The notes: a model not told the origin generated them from the sequence alone. A stretch of DNA of 64,000 nt from Zoogloea sp041917255 (GCA_041917255.1 JAYRYA010000026.1:7348-71347); one strand, 5' to 3'. Positions 25,298 to 35,229 are shown, counted from the first letter of the stretch. A program made the numbers and translations.

Positions 25298-25402
25298 GAG
25301 GGGCGAGATGCTAGCACCCGTGCAGCGTCGGGAACAGCGCGCGTCATCGGGGCATCACCTCGCGGTAACACCCGTGCAGCATCGCGCGGCGACACTCGTC
25401 GA

Positions 25403-26605
25403 ATGGATACCGCCGGACTCGTCTGCCAGGAGATCGTCAGCCACACGGGCCCGTTGCGGGTTGCCGTGGTGACGGAGACCTATCCGCCCGAAATCAACGG
25501 GGTGGCAATGACCACCGGGCGCATGGTGGAGGGGCTCGTGGCCGCCGGGCATCGGGTGGATCTGATCCGGCCGCGACAAGCTCATGAAGGGGCCGCCGTC
25601 ACCGCAGATGGGGTGGAGCAGATGCTCGCCCGAGGCATCCCGATCCCCAAGTACGCCAACCTGCAGCTTGGTCTGCCGGCCCAGAAGGTGCTGCTGCGGC
25701 GCTGGTCGCATCAACGGCCGGATGTGGTGCAGGTGGTCACCGAAGGCCCGCTGGGCTGGTCGGCGCTCACCGCGGCGCGCAAGCTGCGCCTGCCGGTGAT
25801 CAGCGAGTTCCATACCAACTTTCACCGCTACACCGGGCATTACGGTGTGGGCTGGCTCAAGCGCCCCATCGCGGCCTATCTGCGCAAGTTCCACAACCGG
25901 GCCGACCTGACCCTGGTGCCTACCCGCGCCCTGTGTGCCGAGCTGGCGGGGCAGGGCATTCCGCGGGTGGATGTGGTGTCCCGCGGGGTGGATACGGCGC
26001 TCTTCGATCCCGCCCGGCGCAGCGACGCCTTGCGTCGCCAATGGGGGCTGGCACCTGACGATCTGGCCGTGCTTTACGTGGGGCGGGTCGCCCCCGAGAA
26101 GAACCTGGCGTTGCTGGAACACACCTTCGCCGCTGTCAAGGCCCGCCAGCCCCGGGCGCGACTGGTGCTGGTGGGCGATGGGCCGGCCCTTCCGCAGCTG
26201 CGGGTGCGCATGCCCGAGGCGGTGTGCGTCGGCGCCCAGACCGGCGTGCTGCTGGCTGAGCATTACGCCAGTGCAGATCTGTTCATCTTCCCTAGCCTTT
26301 CCGAAACCTACGGCAACGTGGTGGCCGAGGCGCTCGCCAGCGGCCTGCCGGTGGTGGCCTACAGGGATGCTGCAGCCCATGAGCTGATCGAACACCGGGT
26401 GCACGGCTGGCTGGCCGAACCCGGTGACGAGCCGGGTTTCGTGGCGGGCGCGGTGGCGCTGGCCGAATCGCCTGCGCTTCGCGCGAGTCTGCATATGGCG
26501 GCCCGGGCGCGGGTGGACAGTCTGGCCTGGCGGGCGATCGTCGAACGCCTGGTGGGCATTCAACGGCAGGTGATCCTCAGCGCCCCGATCTTTGCCCGGC
26601 GGTAG
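25403..26605 (+). CDS. Family-4 glycosyltransferase (GT-B)
   Basis: A 400-residue cytosolic GT-B enzyme. N-terminal domain: VAVVTETYPPEINGVAMTTGRMVEGL with the acceptor-site GVAMT; mid EFHTNFHRYTGHYG; C-terminal nucleotide-sugar domain LYVGRVAPEKNLALLE, ADLFIFPSLSETYGNVVAEALASGLPV with the EX7E motif. This matches plant SQD2-like and GtfA-type mannosyl/glucosyltransferases that glycosylate diacylglycerol or phosphatidylinositol. The ATG at 25403 precedes the first beta strand by about 20 residues; 25,319-25,400 contains a short duplication (ACCCGTGCAGC twice). Confidence 0.9.
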   Translation: MDTAGLVCQEIVSHTGPLRVAVVTETYPPEINGVAMTTGRMVEGLVAAGHRVDLIRPRQAHEGAAVTADGVEQMLARGIPIPKYANLQLGLPAQKVLLRRWSHQRPDVVQVVTEGPLGWSALTAARKLRLPVISEFHTNFHRYTGHYGVGWLKRPIAAYLRKFHNRADLTLVPTRALCAELAGQGIPRVDVVSRGVDTALFDPARRSDALRRQWGLAPDDLAVLYVGRVAPEKNLALLEHTFAAVKARQPRARLVLVGDGPALPQLRVRMPEAVCVGAQTGVLLAEHYASADLFIFPSLSETYGNVVAEALASGLPVVAYRDAAAHELIEHRVHGWLAEPGDEPGFVAGAVALAESPALRASLHMAARARVDSLAWRAIVERLVGIQRQVILSAPIFARR

Positions 26606-26723
26606 AGCACGCATTGCGCTGCCTTCAGGGTGGAGGCAGGATGCCGATAGTGGGTGACGAACCCGTGGTCTTGCGCCCCGGGGGAGAATAAGCCCGATTG
26701 TCGATCCAGGTCCCCCGCCGCCC

Positions 26724-29700
26724 ATGAACCTGCTGTTGTCCCGCTTGCTCGCCGTGCTGCGTTTTCCGGATCGTCAGCGGCGGTTTGTCGTCCTGCTGGT
26801 TGCCGCGGTGGTGCTCAGCAACCTCATTGCAATTGGACTGGGCGTGTTCAGCCTGGCGGCCAGCCGTGCCCAGACCGAGGCAATCGTCGGGCAGAACGCC
26901 AGCAATCTGGCGGGCGTCCTCGACCAGAGCCTTGCCAGCTCCGGACGGACCATCGACATGGCCCTCCTGGCGCTGGTGGACGAACTCGAGCGCGAGGCGG
27001 CGGATGGTCCCACCTATCTCGACAGCGCGGCGGTCACTGCGATGCTGCGGCGTTACGAGGGCTGGTTGCAGGAGATCGAAGGAATCCGCGTCTATGGCGC
27101 GGAGGGTGGGCTGCGCTGGCAGGGGCACGCGGGCGCCGTCCAGGCTGCCGATATCAGCGACCGCGATTATTTCAAGGCGCTGAAGGCGAATGCTGCGTCC
27201 GGGCTGATGGTGTCCCGGCCGGTCATCGGGCGCGTGTCCCGGGTCTGGGTCGTGCCGTTTGTGCGCCGCTTCAATCGGCCGGATGGCAGTTTTGGCGGCG
27301 TGGTGGTGGCCAGCATGCCGCTGGAAGCCCTGGCCGAACGCCTGTCCCGGCCTGGCCTCGGGCCGGGGGGCAGCGCCATCCTGCGCTATGCCGATTTCGG
27401 TCTCATCGCCCGGCATCCCTCAATCGGCGGGCCTGCGGGTGAGGTCGGCAACGTTTGGTTGCCCGAGCAGTACCGGGCGCGGCTGACCTCCGGCGGCAAA
27501 ACCGTGTTCCTCAAGGCAGAGACGGGCTCCGATGGGGTCGAGCGGGCACTGGCTGTCCAGCGGGTCGAAGGCCTGCCTTTCATCGTCATCGTCGGGCTGG
27601 CCACGCGCGACTACCTTGCCCAGTGGTATCGGGATGCCTGGCAGACTGGTTTCCTGCTGGCGGCGTATTTGCTTGTGTCAGCTGGTTCGGCTCTCTCGAT
27701 CGGTAATTTCTACCGACGTCAGCAGGACGACGCCAGCCGGGTGAAGGAGTCCAACGTGCGGCTGGCGGCCCTTCTGGGCGAGCTGCGCGTGCGGGATCGG
27801 GCGCTGGCCGCTGCCGAGAGCATCGGCAAGCTGGGTGTCTACTCCATCGACCTGGGCAGCAAGGTGTCCACCTTGTCGCCCACCCTGCGCGATGTCTTTC
27901 GCGTGCCGCGGGAGCATCCCTTTGTGCCGGAAGACTGGATCGAGCTGGTGCACCCGGAAGATCGTCGGGTGGTCGAGCGTTTCATGGTCGGGCTGGTGCA
28001 GAACGGCGAACCCTTCGACCAGAGCTACCGCATCATCTGCCGCGACGGCGCGATCCGCTGGGTGCACGGGGTCGGGATGATGGAGCGCGATGCCGCCGGG
28101 CAGCCGGTGAGTGTCCATGGCGCGGTTCAGGACATCACCGAATACAAGCAGGTCGAGGCCTCGTTGCAGCATGCCCTGGCCGACTACGAGAAGCTGGTGG
28201 CGCGAATCCCCACCGGCGTCTTCGGCTTCCGTTGGCAGCCCGACGGACATTTTCGCTTCACCTACGTGAGTCCGCGCTTCTGCGCGCAGCTCGGTGTGGC
28301 GGAGGAGGCGGCAATGACCGATGCCGGTAAGGTGCTGTCCTGCGTCCATCCCGACGACCGTCGGGCGCTCGACGAAGCGCGACGGGATAGCCTGAGCAGC
28401 GGGTGTGACTTCACCTGGGAAGGGCGCGTCCAGGTGGGCGGCGAGACCCGCTGGGTCGAGGTGATCGCCCGGCAAACGCGCGTCGACGATGCCGTGTTGT
28501 GGGAGGGCGTTCAGGTTGATGTCACCGACCGCAAGCTCGCCGAACTCGCCCGCATCGAGAGCGAGGAGCGCTACCGCCTGCTGCTGCAGTATTCGCCGGT
28601 GGGCATCCTGCAGTTCGACGCCGATCTGAAGGTGGTCTACTGCAACCTGCAGTTCGCCAACATCATGGAAACGCCGCATGACTACATGTTGTCCCTCGAC
28701 TGCAAGAAACTGAAGGATCAGCGCATCCTGCCTGCGATGAAGGCATCCCTCGCGGGTGAGCTGGGCAAGTACGAGGGCGGTTACCGCACCAGCTACGCGG
28801 GCAAGGAGCTGCTGGTTTCCGTCTCCTGCGCCCCCTTGAGGGACGCGGACGGCTCCATCCTGGGCGGGATCGTGATCCTGCAGGACATCACCGAACGTAT
28901 CCACAAGGATGAAGAGCTCGCCCGCCATCGTGACAGCCTGGAGGAGCGCGTCGCTGCCCGCACCGCCGACCTGGAGGCCGCGCGGACCGAGGCCGAGCGC
29001 CTGGCCCGGGTGAAGAGCGAGTTCCTTGCCAACATGAGCCACGAGATCCGAACGCCGCTCAACGGCGTGCTGGGCCTCGCGCGGATGGGCTACCGGGAGA
29101 GCGTCGGGCGGGACGCTGCCCAGAACACCTTCGGGCGCATCCTGTCGTCCGGCCAGCTGCTGCTGGGCATCATCAACGACATCCTGGATTTCTCGAAGAT
29201 CGAGGCCGGCAAGCTGCGCATCGAGGCCATCGAGGTGGATCTGGTCAAGGTGATCGGCGACACCCTGGCGCTGATGGAGGCGCGTGCTGCGGACAAGGGC
29301 CTGACGCTCCACCTGGAGCGGGCGCCGTCCCTGCCGGCGGCGTGCATCAGCGATCCGCTGCGGATCGGGCAGATTCTGGTGAATCTGCTCTCCAACGCCG
29401 TCAAGTTCACCGAGCGCGGCAGCGTCACCCTGTTTGCCGGGGCCGAAGGTAACCAGCTGGTGCTGCGGGTCAGCGACACCGGCATCGGCATGCGCCAGAC
29501 CGACATCGACAGGATGTTCGCGCCCTTCGAGCAGGCCGACAACTCCACGACCCGCCGGTTTGGCGGCACCGGCCTTGGGCTGACGATCACCCACCGCATC
29601 GTCGGCCTGATGGGCGGGAGTGTGCGGGCAGAGAGTGTGGAAGGATCAGGCAGCACCTTCGAGGTGCGCCTGCCCTATGTGCCACTCGCAGCCGCGCCAG

Positions 29701-30128
29701 CCGAAGCCGAAGCGGAGGGCGCCGACGGGGAGCCGGGGGCTCGGCTGGCGGGCATCCGGGTGCTGGTGGCCGAAGACAACGAGGTCAATCAGATGGTGCT
29801 CGAAGACCACCTGTGCAGCGAGGGGGCCGATGTAACGTTGGTGGAGAACGGTCAGGCCGCCATCGACTGCGTGCTTGCCCAGGGCGCTGCCGCCTTCGAC
29901 GTGGTGCTGATGGACGTACAGATGCCGGTGATGGATGGCCATACGGCCACCCGCCTGCTCGGCGGCATCGCCCCGGATCTGCCGGTGATCGGCCAGACCG
30001 CCCACGCCCTCGATGAGGAGCGGGCCGCCTGCCTGGCGGCCGGGATGGTGGATCACCTGGCCAAGCCCATCGAGCCGGAGGAAATGGTCCGCTCGATCCT
30101 GCGCCACCGGCGCCCGGTCGCCGCCTGA
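26724..30128 (+). CDS. Hybrid sensor histidine kinase (dCache-PAS-PAS-PAS-HisKA-HATPase-REC)
   Basis: An 1134-residue inner-membrane hybrid kinase. Two transmembrane helices (about 22-44 and 308-330) flank a dCache-type periplasmic domain (ISDRDYFKALKANAASGLMVSRP). Three PAS domains follow at about 360-480, 490-605 and 618-740 (EERYRLLLQYSPVGILQFDA). HisKA carries His773 (NMSHEIRTPLNGVLG), HATPase has GGTGLGLTITHRIVGLMGG, and the C-terminal receiver has Asp1064 (VVLMDVQMPVMDG). No separate response regulator or Hpt gene adjoins, so its phosphorelay partner is elsewhere. Organisation resembles BarA/ArcB-class and redox- or chemosensing kinases. Confidence 0.93.
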   Translation: MNLLLSRLLAVLRFPDRQRRFVVLLVAAVVLSNLIAIGLGVFSLAASRAQTEAIVGQNASNLAGVLDQSLASSGRTIDMALLALVDELEREAADGPTYLDSAAVTAMLRRYEGWLQEIEGIRVYGAEGGLRWQGHAGAVQAADISDRDYFKALKANAASGLMVSRPVIGRVSRVWVVPFVRRFNRPDGSFGGVVVASMPLEALAERLSRPGLGPGGSAILRYADFGLIARHPSIGGPAGEVGNVWLPEQYRARLTSGGKTVFLKAETGSDGVERALAVQRVEGLPFIVIVGLATRDYLAQWYRDAWQTGFLLAAYLLVSAGSALSIGNFYRRQQDDASRVKESNVRLAALLGELRVRDRALAAAESIGKLGVYSIDLGSKVSTLSPTLRDVFRVPREHPFVPEDWIELVHPEDRRVVERFMVGLVQNGEPFDQSYRIICRDGAIRWVHGVGMMERDAAGQPVSVHGAVQDITEYKQVEASLQHALADYEKLVARIPTGVFGFRWQPDGHFRFTYVSPRFCAQLGVAEEAAMTDAGKVLSCVHPDDRRALDEARRDSLSSGCDFTWEGRVQVGGETRWVEVIARQTRVDDAVLWEGVQVDVTDRKLAELARIESEERYRLLLQYSPVGILQFDADLKVVYCNLQFANIMETPHDYMLSLDCKKLKDQRILPAMKASLAGELGKYEGGYRTSYAGKELLVSVSCAPLRDADGSILGGIVILQDITERIHKDEELARHRDSLEERVAARTADLEAARTEAERLARVKSEFLANMSHEIRTPLNGVLGLARMGYRESVGRDAAQNTFGRILSSGQLLLGIINDILDFSKIEAGKLRIEAIEVDLVKVIGDTLALMEARAADKGLTLHLERAPSLPAACISDPLRIGQILVNLLSNAVKFTERGSVTLFAGAEGNQLVLRVSDTGIGMRQTDIDRMFAPFEQADNSTTRRFGGTGLGLTITHRIVGLMGGSVRAESVEGSGSTFEVRLPYVPLAAAPAEAEAEGADGEPGARLAGIRVLVAEDNEVNQMVLEDHLCSEGADVTLVENGQAAIDCVLAQGAAAFDVVLMDVQMPVMDGHTATRLLGGIAPDLPVIGQTAHALDEERAACLAAGMVDHLAKPIEPEEMVRSILRHRRPVAA

Positions 30129-30135
30129 TACGGCC

Positions 30136-31263
30136 TCAGCGCATCCCGATCTTCGCGCCGTTGAACAGGTCGCCGGCAGCGCGTGGTGCGCTGCGCCAGT
30201 ACTGGCGCGGGGCATTCACCTTCGCCCCGAGCTTCGCGGCGGCGTGCCACGGCCAGTGGGGTTCGTACATCATCACACGGGCCACGCCGACCAGATCGGC
30301 CTGACCCTTGGCGACGATCTCCTCGGCCTGCTCGGCTTCGGTGACGAGGCCCACCGCGATGGTGGGCAGCCCGGTTTCCCGGCGGATGCGCTCGGCAAAC
30401 GGCACCTGGAAGCCCGGCGCGACCGCGAACTTCTGCAGCGGCGACAGCCCGCCGGTGGACACGTGGACGAAGTCGCAGCCGCGGGCCTTGAGGGCCTGGG
30501 CGAAGGCCACGCTCTGCTCCAGATCCCAACCACCTTCGACCCAGTCGGTCGCGGAGATGCGCATGCCCACCGGGCGATCGGCCGGAAAAACCTTGCGCAC
30601 CGCGTCGAACACCTCGAGGGGGAAGCGCATCCGGTTTTCCAGGTTGCCACCGTAGGCGTCGGTCCGCACATTGCTGAGGGGCGACAGGAACTCGTGGAGC
30701 AGATAGCCGTGGGCGCCGTGCAGCTCGATGCAGTCGAGGCCGATGCGTGCGGCGCGGCGGGCGGCGGCCACGAAAGCGTCGCGGATGCGCGTGAGACCGT
30801 CTGCGTCGAGGGCCGTCGGGGCCGGTTCGGCTTCGGAATACGCCACCGCCGACGGCGCCACGCAGGGCCAGCCGCCTTCTGCGGCCGACAACAGCTGGCC
30901 GCCCGCCCAGGGCACCGCGCTGGATGCCTTGCGGCCGGCGTGGGCGAGCTGGATCGCCAGGGGCATCGACGAATGCTGGCGCACGCTGTCGAGCACCTTG
31001 CCCAGCGCCGCGGCGTTGCTGTCGGACCACAGGCCCAGGCAGTCGTGGGTGATGCGGCCTTCCGGCGACACCGCGGTGGCCTCGATGATGAGCATGCCCG
31101 CACCCGACAGCGCCAGGCTGCCCAGGTGGATCAGGTGCCAGTCGGTGGCGTTGCCGTCGCCATCGGCCGAGTACTGGCACATGGGCGCGATGACGATGCG
31201 GTTCGGCAGTCTGAGCTTGCCGAGGGCGTAGGGCGTGAACAGGGTGCTGGAGGAGTCAGACAT
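30136..31263 (-). CDS. NADH:flavin oxidoreductase, XenA/YqjM class of old yellow enzymes
   Basis: A 375-residue FMN TIM-barrel ene-reductase. Class markers: redox-tuning Cys29 in IAPMCQYSADGDGNATDWH, substrate-binding HGAHGYLLHEFLSPLSNVR, and the C-terminal FMN phosphate region GQADLVGVARVMMYEPHWPWHAA. These enzymes reduce activated C=C bonds and nitro compounds with NAD(P)H. ATG at 31263 chosen because MSDSSSTLFTPYALGKLRLPNR matches the family N-terminus; a 23-residue upstream extension is unsupported. Convergent with the hybrid kinase gene, 7 nt apart. Confidence 0.94.
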   Translation of the reverse strand: MSDSSSTLFTPYALGKLRLPNRIVIAPMCQYSADGDGNATDWHLIHLGSLALSGAGMLIIEATAVSPEGRITHDCLGLWSDSNAAALGKVLDSVRQHSSMPLAIQLAHAGRKASSAVPWAGGQLLSAAEGGWPCVAPSAVAYSEAEPAPTALDADGLTRIRDAFVAAARRAARIGLDCIELHGAHGYLLHEFLSPLSNVRTDAYGGNLENRMRFPLEVFDAVRKVFPADRPVGMRISATDWVEGGWDLEQSVAFAQALKARGCDFVHVSTGGLSPLQKFAVAPGFQVPFAERIRRETGLPTIAVGLVTEAEQAEEIVAKGQADLVGVARVMMYEPHWPWHAAAKLGAKVNAPRQYWRSAPRAAGDLFNGAKIGMR

Positions 31264-31478
31264 GGGAAGCGGCTCCGGATGGGTAATGACCGAATGATCC
31301 CAGAAAAGGATGACAGTGGCCCATCCGGGCAAACCGGCGCGGCCCCACGGCCCGGGTTTTGCACGCAGGATATTTTCGGCGTGCGCTCAAGTCCCGTGGA
31401 CGGGCTTCCGTAATGACCGGATGTGACGACGCCTGTGTGCGGGCCGACCCCGTGCGCGCAAAAGATCGGGAGACAACC

Positions 31479-33206
31479 ATGCTGGCGACCCCTGAACGAC
31501 ATCAACCCGAGGCGATGAAGCCCTCAGGCGTGCCCACCATCCTGGTGGTGGACGATTCCCGCATCAACCTGAAGGGCGTCAGCCGGATGCTGGAAGGGCA
31601 TTTCAATGTGCTCACCGCCGAATCCGGCCGGGCGGCGCTCGGCATCGCCGCGGCCCATCCGCGCCCCGACCTGATCCTGCTCGACGTGATGATGCCGGAG
31701 ATGGACGGTTACGAGGTCATCCAGCGCCTGCGCGCCAACCTGGTGACGCGGGACATCCCGGTGATCTTCGTGACGGCCAGGGTCAATGACGAGGACGAGC
31801 AGCATGGCCTCTCGCTGGGCGCCGCCGACTACATCACCAAACCCCTGCGCGCGGCGATTCTGCTGGCGCGGGTCAAGAGCCACCTCAAGCTCAAGCAGGC
31901 CCAGGACGAACTGCGCACCCAGAACGAGACCCTCGAATCGCGGGTGATGGAGCGCACCGAAACCCTCGGGGCGATCCTCGACAGCGCCGACCAGCTCATC
32001 GCGATGATTACCCCCGATGGTGTGCTGATGGCGATCAACCGTATCGGCGCCGAGTTCTTCGGCTCGACACCGGCCCGCCTGTCGGGCCAGAACCTGTTTG
32101 ACCTGTTGCCGTCCGAGTTCGGTATCCGCCTGGCCGACCAGATCGCCGAGGTGCTCGCCACCGGCCACAGCTCCGAGATCGACGCGGCCAACCGGGGGCG
32201 GATCTTCCACGTCACCGTTTATCCGGTGCCGGGCAATCCACCGCGGGTGGTGGTCTACGCCAACGACGTGACCGACAAGGTGGCCGCGGAGATCGAGCTG
32301 CGCCGCGAGCGCGAGCAGCTTGCCCAGTCCCTCGCGCACCAGCGCGAGCTGAACCGCAAGCTCGAAGACGCCCAGAACCAGCTCCTGCAGTCCGAGAAGA
32401 TGGCCTCGCTGGGCCAGCTCGCCGCCGGTGTTGCCCACGAGCTGAACAACCCCATCGGCTTCGTGCGCTCCAACGTGACCACCCTCGAAGGCTACCTCAC
32501 GGGCATCTTCGAGATTCTTCGGGCCTACGACGACAAGGCCGCCGCCGCGCTGCCCGAGCCGGACGCCGCCGAGCTGGCGACGCTCAAGAAGCAGAAGGAT
32601 TTCGACTTTGTGCACGAGGACATTTTCCAGCTCCTCAGCGAATCGAAGGACGGCCTCACCCGGGTGCAGGACATCGTGCAGAACCTCAAGGATTTTTCCC
32701 GCGTCGGTGGCGCGGGCTGGGGCTGGGCCGACCTGCACGCCTGCATCGACTCCACCCTCAACATCATCTGGAACGAGATCAAGTACAAGTGCACGGTGGT
32801 GAAACGCTACGACCCCGAGTTGCCGCAGGTGTATTGCATCGCGTCACAGCTCAACCAGGTGTTCATGAACCTGCTGGTCAATGCCGCCCACGCCATCCCC
32901 GAGAAGGGCGAGATCGTCATCATCACCGAGCACGACGCCGCCGGCAACGTGCGCATTCACGTGAGCGACGACGGGGTGGGCATTCCGGAAGAGAACTTTG
33001 CTCATCTCTTCGAGCCCTTCTTCACGACCAAGCCCATCGGCAAGGGCACCGGCCTCGGCCTGTCCATTGCGTACGGCATCATCGGCAAGCACCACGGCAG
33101 CATCGATGTGGCGAGCACGGTGGGCAAGGGGACGACCTTCACCGTGACCTTGCCGGTCGAGAACAACGACGACGCCGCGGTGGCCGCGAACGACGCAGCC
33201 GCCTGA
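31479..33206 (+). CDS. Receiver-PAS-histidine kinase (soluble hybrid)
   Basis: A 575-residue protein without membrane segments: N-terminal receiver (about 15-135, Asp69 in LLDVMMPEMDG), a PAS domain (TLGAILDSADQLIAMITPDG) from about 165, a coiled coil, HisKA with His320 (AAGVAHELNNPIGFVRSN), and HATPase (DDGVGIPEENFAHL, GKGTGLGLSIAYGIIGKHHG). The N-terminal receiver means it is driven by another kinase and relays onward. The 1479-like start was chosen as the ATG at 31479 after GGGAG at about 31468; an upstream start adds 40 residues and a downstream Met removes 12. Confidence 0.9.
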   Translation: MLATPERHQPEAMKPSGVPTILVVDDSRINLKGVSRMLEGHFNVLTAESGRAALGIAAAHPRPDLILLDVMMPEMDGYEVIQRLRANLVTRDIPVIFVTARVNDEDEQHGLSLGAADYITKPLRAAILLARVKSHLKLKQAQDELRTQNETLESRVMERTETLGAILDSADQLIAMITPDGVLMAINRIGAEFFGSTPARLSGQNLFDLLPSEFGIRLADQIAEVLATGHSSEIDAANRGRIFHVTVYPVPGNPPRVVVYANDVTDKVAAEIELRREREQLAQSLAHQRELNRKLEDAQNQLLQSEKMASLGQLAAGVAHELNNPIGFVRSNVTTLEGYLTGIFEILRAYDDKAAAALPEPDAAELATLKKQKDFDFVHEDIFQLLSESKDGLTRVQDIVQNLKDFSRVGGAGWGWADLHACIDSTLNIIWNEIKYKCTVVKRYDPELPQVYCIASQLNQVFMNLLVNAAHAIPEKGEIVIITEHDAAGNVRIHVSDDGVGIPEENFAHLFEPFFTTKPIGKGTGLGLSIAYGIIGKHHGSIDVASTVGKGTTFTVTLPVENNDDAAVAANDAAA

Positions 33207-33221
33207 CCCTCCATCTGCGAA

Positions 33222-33253
33222 GACAAAGCCGCCGGCAGGCGGCTTTGTCAGTT
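33222..33253 (+). terminator. Rho-independent-type terminator after the hybrid kinase
   Basis: Perfect 12-bp stem GACAAAGCCGCC / GGCGGCTTTGTC with loop GGCA, followed by AGTTT; 15 nt downstream of the kinase stop. Confidence 0.8.
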
Positions 33254-33295
33254 TAGGGCATGCGGCAGCCCGGACGCACCGGCGCGGTGCATGCT

Positions 33296-33472
33296 TCAGC
33301 GAAAGCGGTGGTCGTCACCCGGGTGCTCAAAGCCGTAGCCGTCCCGTCGGCAAGCTGACATGCCCATGGACGAAAGCCGCGCGGAACGGCTCTCCTGGGT
33401 CGTATCGGCCAGCCAGGCCAGAATCGCCCGAAGTGCGGCGCCCCAGTGAAAGTGGAAGTGCAGGGTGTTCAT
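33296..33472 (-). CDS. Possible small histidine-rich-start protein
   Basis: A 58-codon frame beginning MNTLHFHFHWGAALRAILAW, with GGAGACACCGAG before the ATG as a plausible ribosome site and an AT-richer stretch upstream (33,490-33,560) that could hold a promoter. No family recognised. The surrounding 33,254-33,595 region otherwise shows nothing, so this is a moderate candidate only. Confidence 0.4.
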   Translation of the reverse strand: MNTLHFHFHWGAALRAILAWLADTTQESRSARLSSMGMSACRRDGYGFEHPGDDHRFR

Positions 33473-33595
33473 CTCGGTGTCTCCGTCCGGTTTCTGTTCT
33501 TTGACATAGCAAAGGCCATGCCGGTGTTACGGTATTACTGAACAAGACTTGAGCGTGTGAAGGATTCAACAGGCCGGCGCCTTTGCCTTCAGCGC

Positions 33596-34048
33596 CTACT
33601 GGACAATGAAGCTGGTGAACAGCGTGCTCTTGACCGGGCCGGTGGCTGGCTGGCGGTGGCCCCGCTTGTCGGTGTGCGCGGGGCTGCCGACGATGCCATT
33701 CACCGCGTCCCGGATCTCCTCGGCCAGATCGCCCCGGCCCTTGGTCGTCTTCAGTTCGGCACCGCTGTGGCCTGCCAGGAACAGCAGGATGTCGTTGCGC
33801 ACCTGGGGCATGTAGGCGGTGATTGCGGCTGCGCCTTTCGGATCGTCCAGGCGCAGGGTGATCGCCAACTGCACGAAGCGGCTCGAGCCGCCGTTATCGG
33901 CGGCCAGGTTGGTGGTGATGGTTTCCAGGGTGATGAGGTCGGCACCGCCACCGCCGCCACCGTGATCGTTGGCGAGCGCCGGCCGGGCAAGGCCGAGTCC
34001 GACGACGAGGAGTAACGGCGCGCAGGCGGCGCGAAGAAGCTTGGGCAT
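33596..34048 (-). CDS. Exported FliL-like protein
   Basis: A 150-residue protein with a cleavable-looking signal peptide (MPKLLRAACAPLLLVVGLGL, cleavage after PALA near residue 29), a glycine-rich stretch, then a FliL C-terminal domain: LETITTNLAADNGGSSRFVQLAITLRLDDP ending VLFTSFIVQ-like LFTSFIVQ (family pattern L.nl.....RYL.v.i.L......l.....p.irD.ill.ls......l....G...l...i......vl......V.f..fviQ). True FliL keeps an N-terminal membrane anchor next to the flagellar motor; here no flagellar genes are near, so this is a stand-alone paralogue, possibly periplasmic. Confidence 0.8.
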   Translation of the reverse strand: MPKLLRAACAPLLLVVGLGLARPALANDHGGGGGGADLITLETITTNLAADNGGSSRFVQLAITLRLDDPKGAAAITAYMPQVRNDILLFLAGHSGAELKTTKGRGDLAEEIRDAVNGIVGSPAHTDKRGHRQPATGPVKSTLFTSFIVQ

Positions 34049-34125
34049 GACAGGGGCCAGAAAGGTGGGTGACCTCTGCTTTTCGGCAGAGGCGGGCCGA
34101 ACTTGACCCGACACGTTCGTGCCGC

Positions 34126-35046
34126 TCAGGCTGGCAGGCGGTACACCAGCACCTTCAGCGCCCGTTCCGGCCTCACATCGGCAAAGGCTGGCGGGTTGGC
34201 GAGACGCTCGACAAGCTGCATCGCCGGCACATGCTCGGCCATCAGCCCGTGAAGGAAATCCGCCCCCAGCTTGGGCGAGTTGAGGCACAGCAGCGCGTGC
34301 CCGCCGGGTTCCAGCAGATCGGGCAGGCGGCGCACCAGCCGGGCGTAGTCCTTCTCGGCCACGAAGCTGCCCTTCTGGTAGCTGGGCGGGTCGAGGATCA
34401 CCAAGTCGTAGGGCCCGCTGCGCTTGATCTTGCCCCACGAGGCAAAGATGTCGTGGGGCATGAAGCTCGCCCCCGCGCCCAGCCCGTTTAGCTGGTGGTT
34501 CTTCTGGCCGATGGAGAGCGCGCCGCCGGCCATGTCCACATTTACCACCTGCCCGGCGCCGGCCTGCAGCGCCACCACCGAGAACGCGCAGCTATAGGCG
34601 AACAGGTTGAGCACCCGCTGCCCCGGCCGCGCCGCCATCTGCGCCCGCACCCAGCGCCGGCCCTCGGCCATGTCGAGGAAGAAGCCGTGGTTGAGCCCGC
34701 GCAGCAGATGCACCCGGAAGCGCGCCCCGTCCTCGCCGACCACATGGGGCTCGGGCACGCTGCCGGCCATCAGCCGTGTCTCGGCGCGGGCCTCGAAGCG
34801 GTACTGATACACCCAGTTGAACTGCTCGCCCGGCGCCACCTGGGCCCAGCGGGCTTCCAGCGCTGCCCCGATGGCAGCCAGCTCGTCATCGCTGGCCGGC
34901 TCGAAGCTGGTGAGGAGCAGCACCGGCGGATAGGCGTCCAGTGTCCATTGCTCGCAACCCGGGTAAAGCCCGCCGCGGCCGTGGAAGATGCGCCCGGCGT
35001 CGGTGGGTGGTGCGAGGGCGGCGATGGCGTCGAGGAGCGGCTGCAT
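34126..35046 (-). CDS. RlmI/RlmK-like SAM-dependent methyltransferase
   Basis: A 306-residue class I methyltransferase of the group that modifies 23S rRNA (PF10672-like). Motif I is VLNLFAYSCAFSVVALQAGA at about residues 146-165, preceded by HGFFLDMAEGRRWVR; the catalytic motif IV is ILDPPSYQKGSF. The N-terminal part (VYQYRFEARAETRLMAG) is unlike the PUA domain of RlmI. Target base unknown. ATG at 35046 chosen; longer readings of the frame run antisense through the next gene and are not supported. Confidence 0.88.
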   Translation of the reverse strand: MQPLLDAIAALAPPTDAGRIFHGRGGLYPGCEQWTLDAYPPVLLLTSFEPASDDELAAIGAALEARWAQVAPGEQFNWVYQYRFEARAETRLMAGSVPEPHVVGEDGARFRVHLLRGLNHGFFLDMAEGRRWVRAQMAARPGQRVLNLFAYSCAFSVVALQAGAGQVVNVDMAGGALSIGQKNHQLNGLGAGASFMPHDIFASWGKIKRSGPYDLVILDPPSYQKGSFVAEKDYARLVRRLPDLLEPGGHALLCLNSPKLGADFLHGLMAEHVPAMQLVERLANPPAFADVRPERALKVLVYRLPA

Positions 35047-35229
35047 GGGCGGGAGAAGGGCTGGCGGGACGGGCCCGGATTGTCCCGGAAAACTGTTGGG
35101 CAGGCGAGGATTCGGGCGCACGCGGACTGCGCAGGGATCGACGATGCCCGGCTGGCCGGCGCCGCCCGGGGTGTTCAGTTTCGACGCCGGGCGGCCGTAA
35201 GTCCCGAGATTGACGCCGGAGATCCGATC

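Noticed and set aside
25319..25400. Short duplication ACCCGTGCAGC upstream of the glycosyltransferase
   Set aside because: Only about 12 bp, two copies, no dyad or promoter context; probably chance or a minor local duplication.
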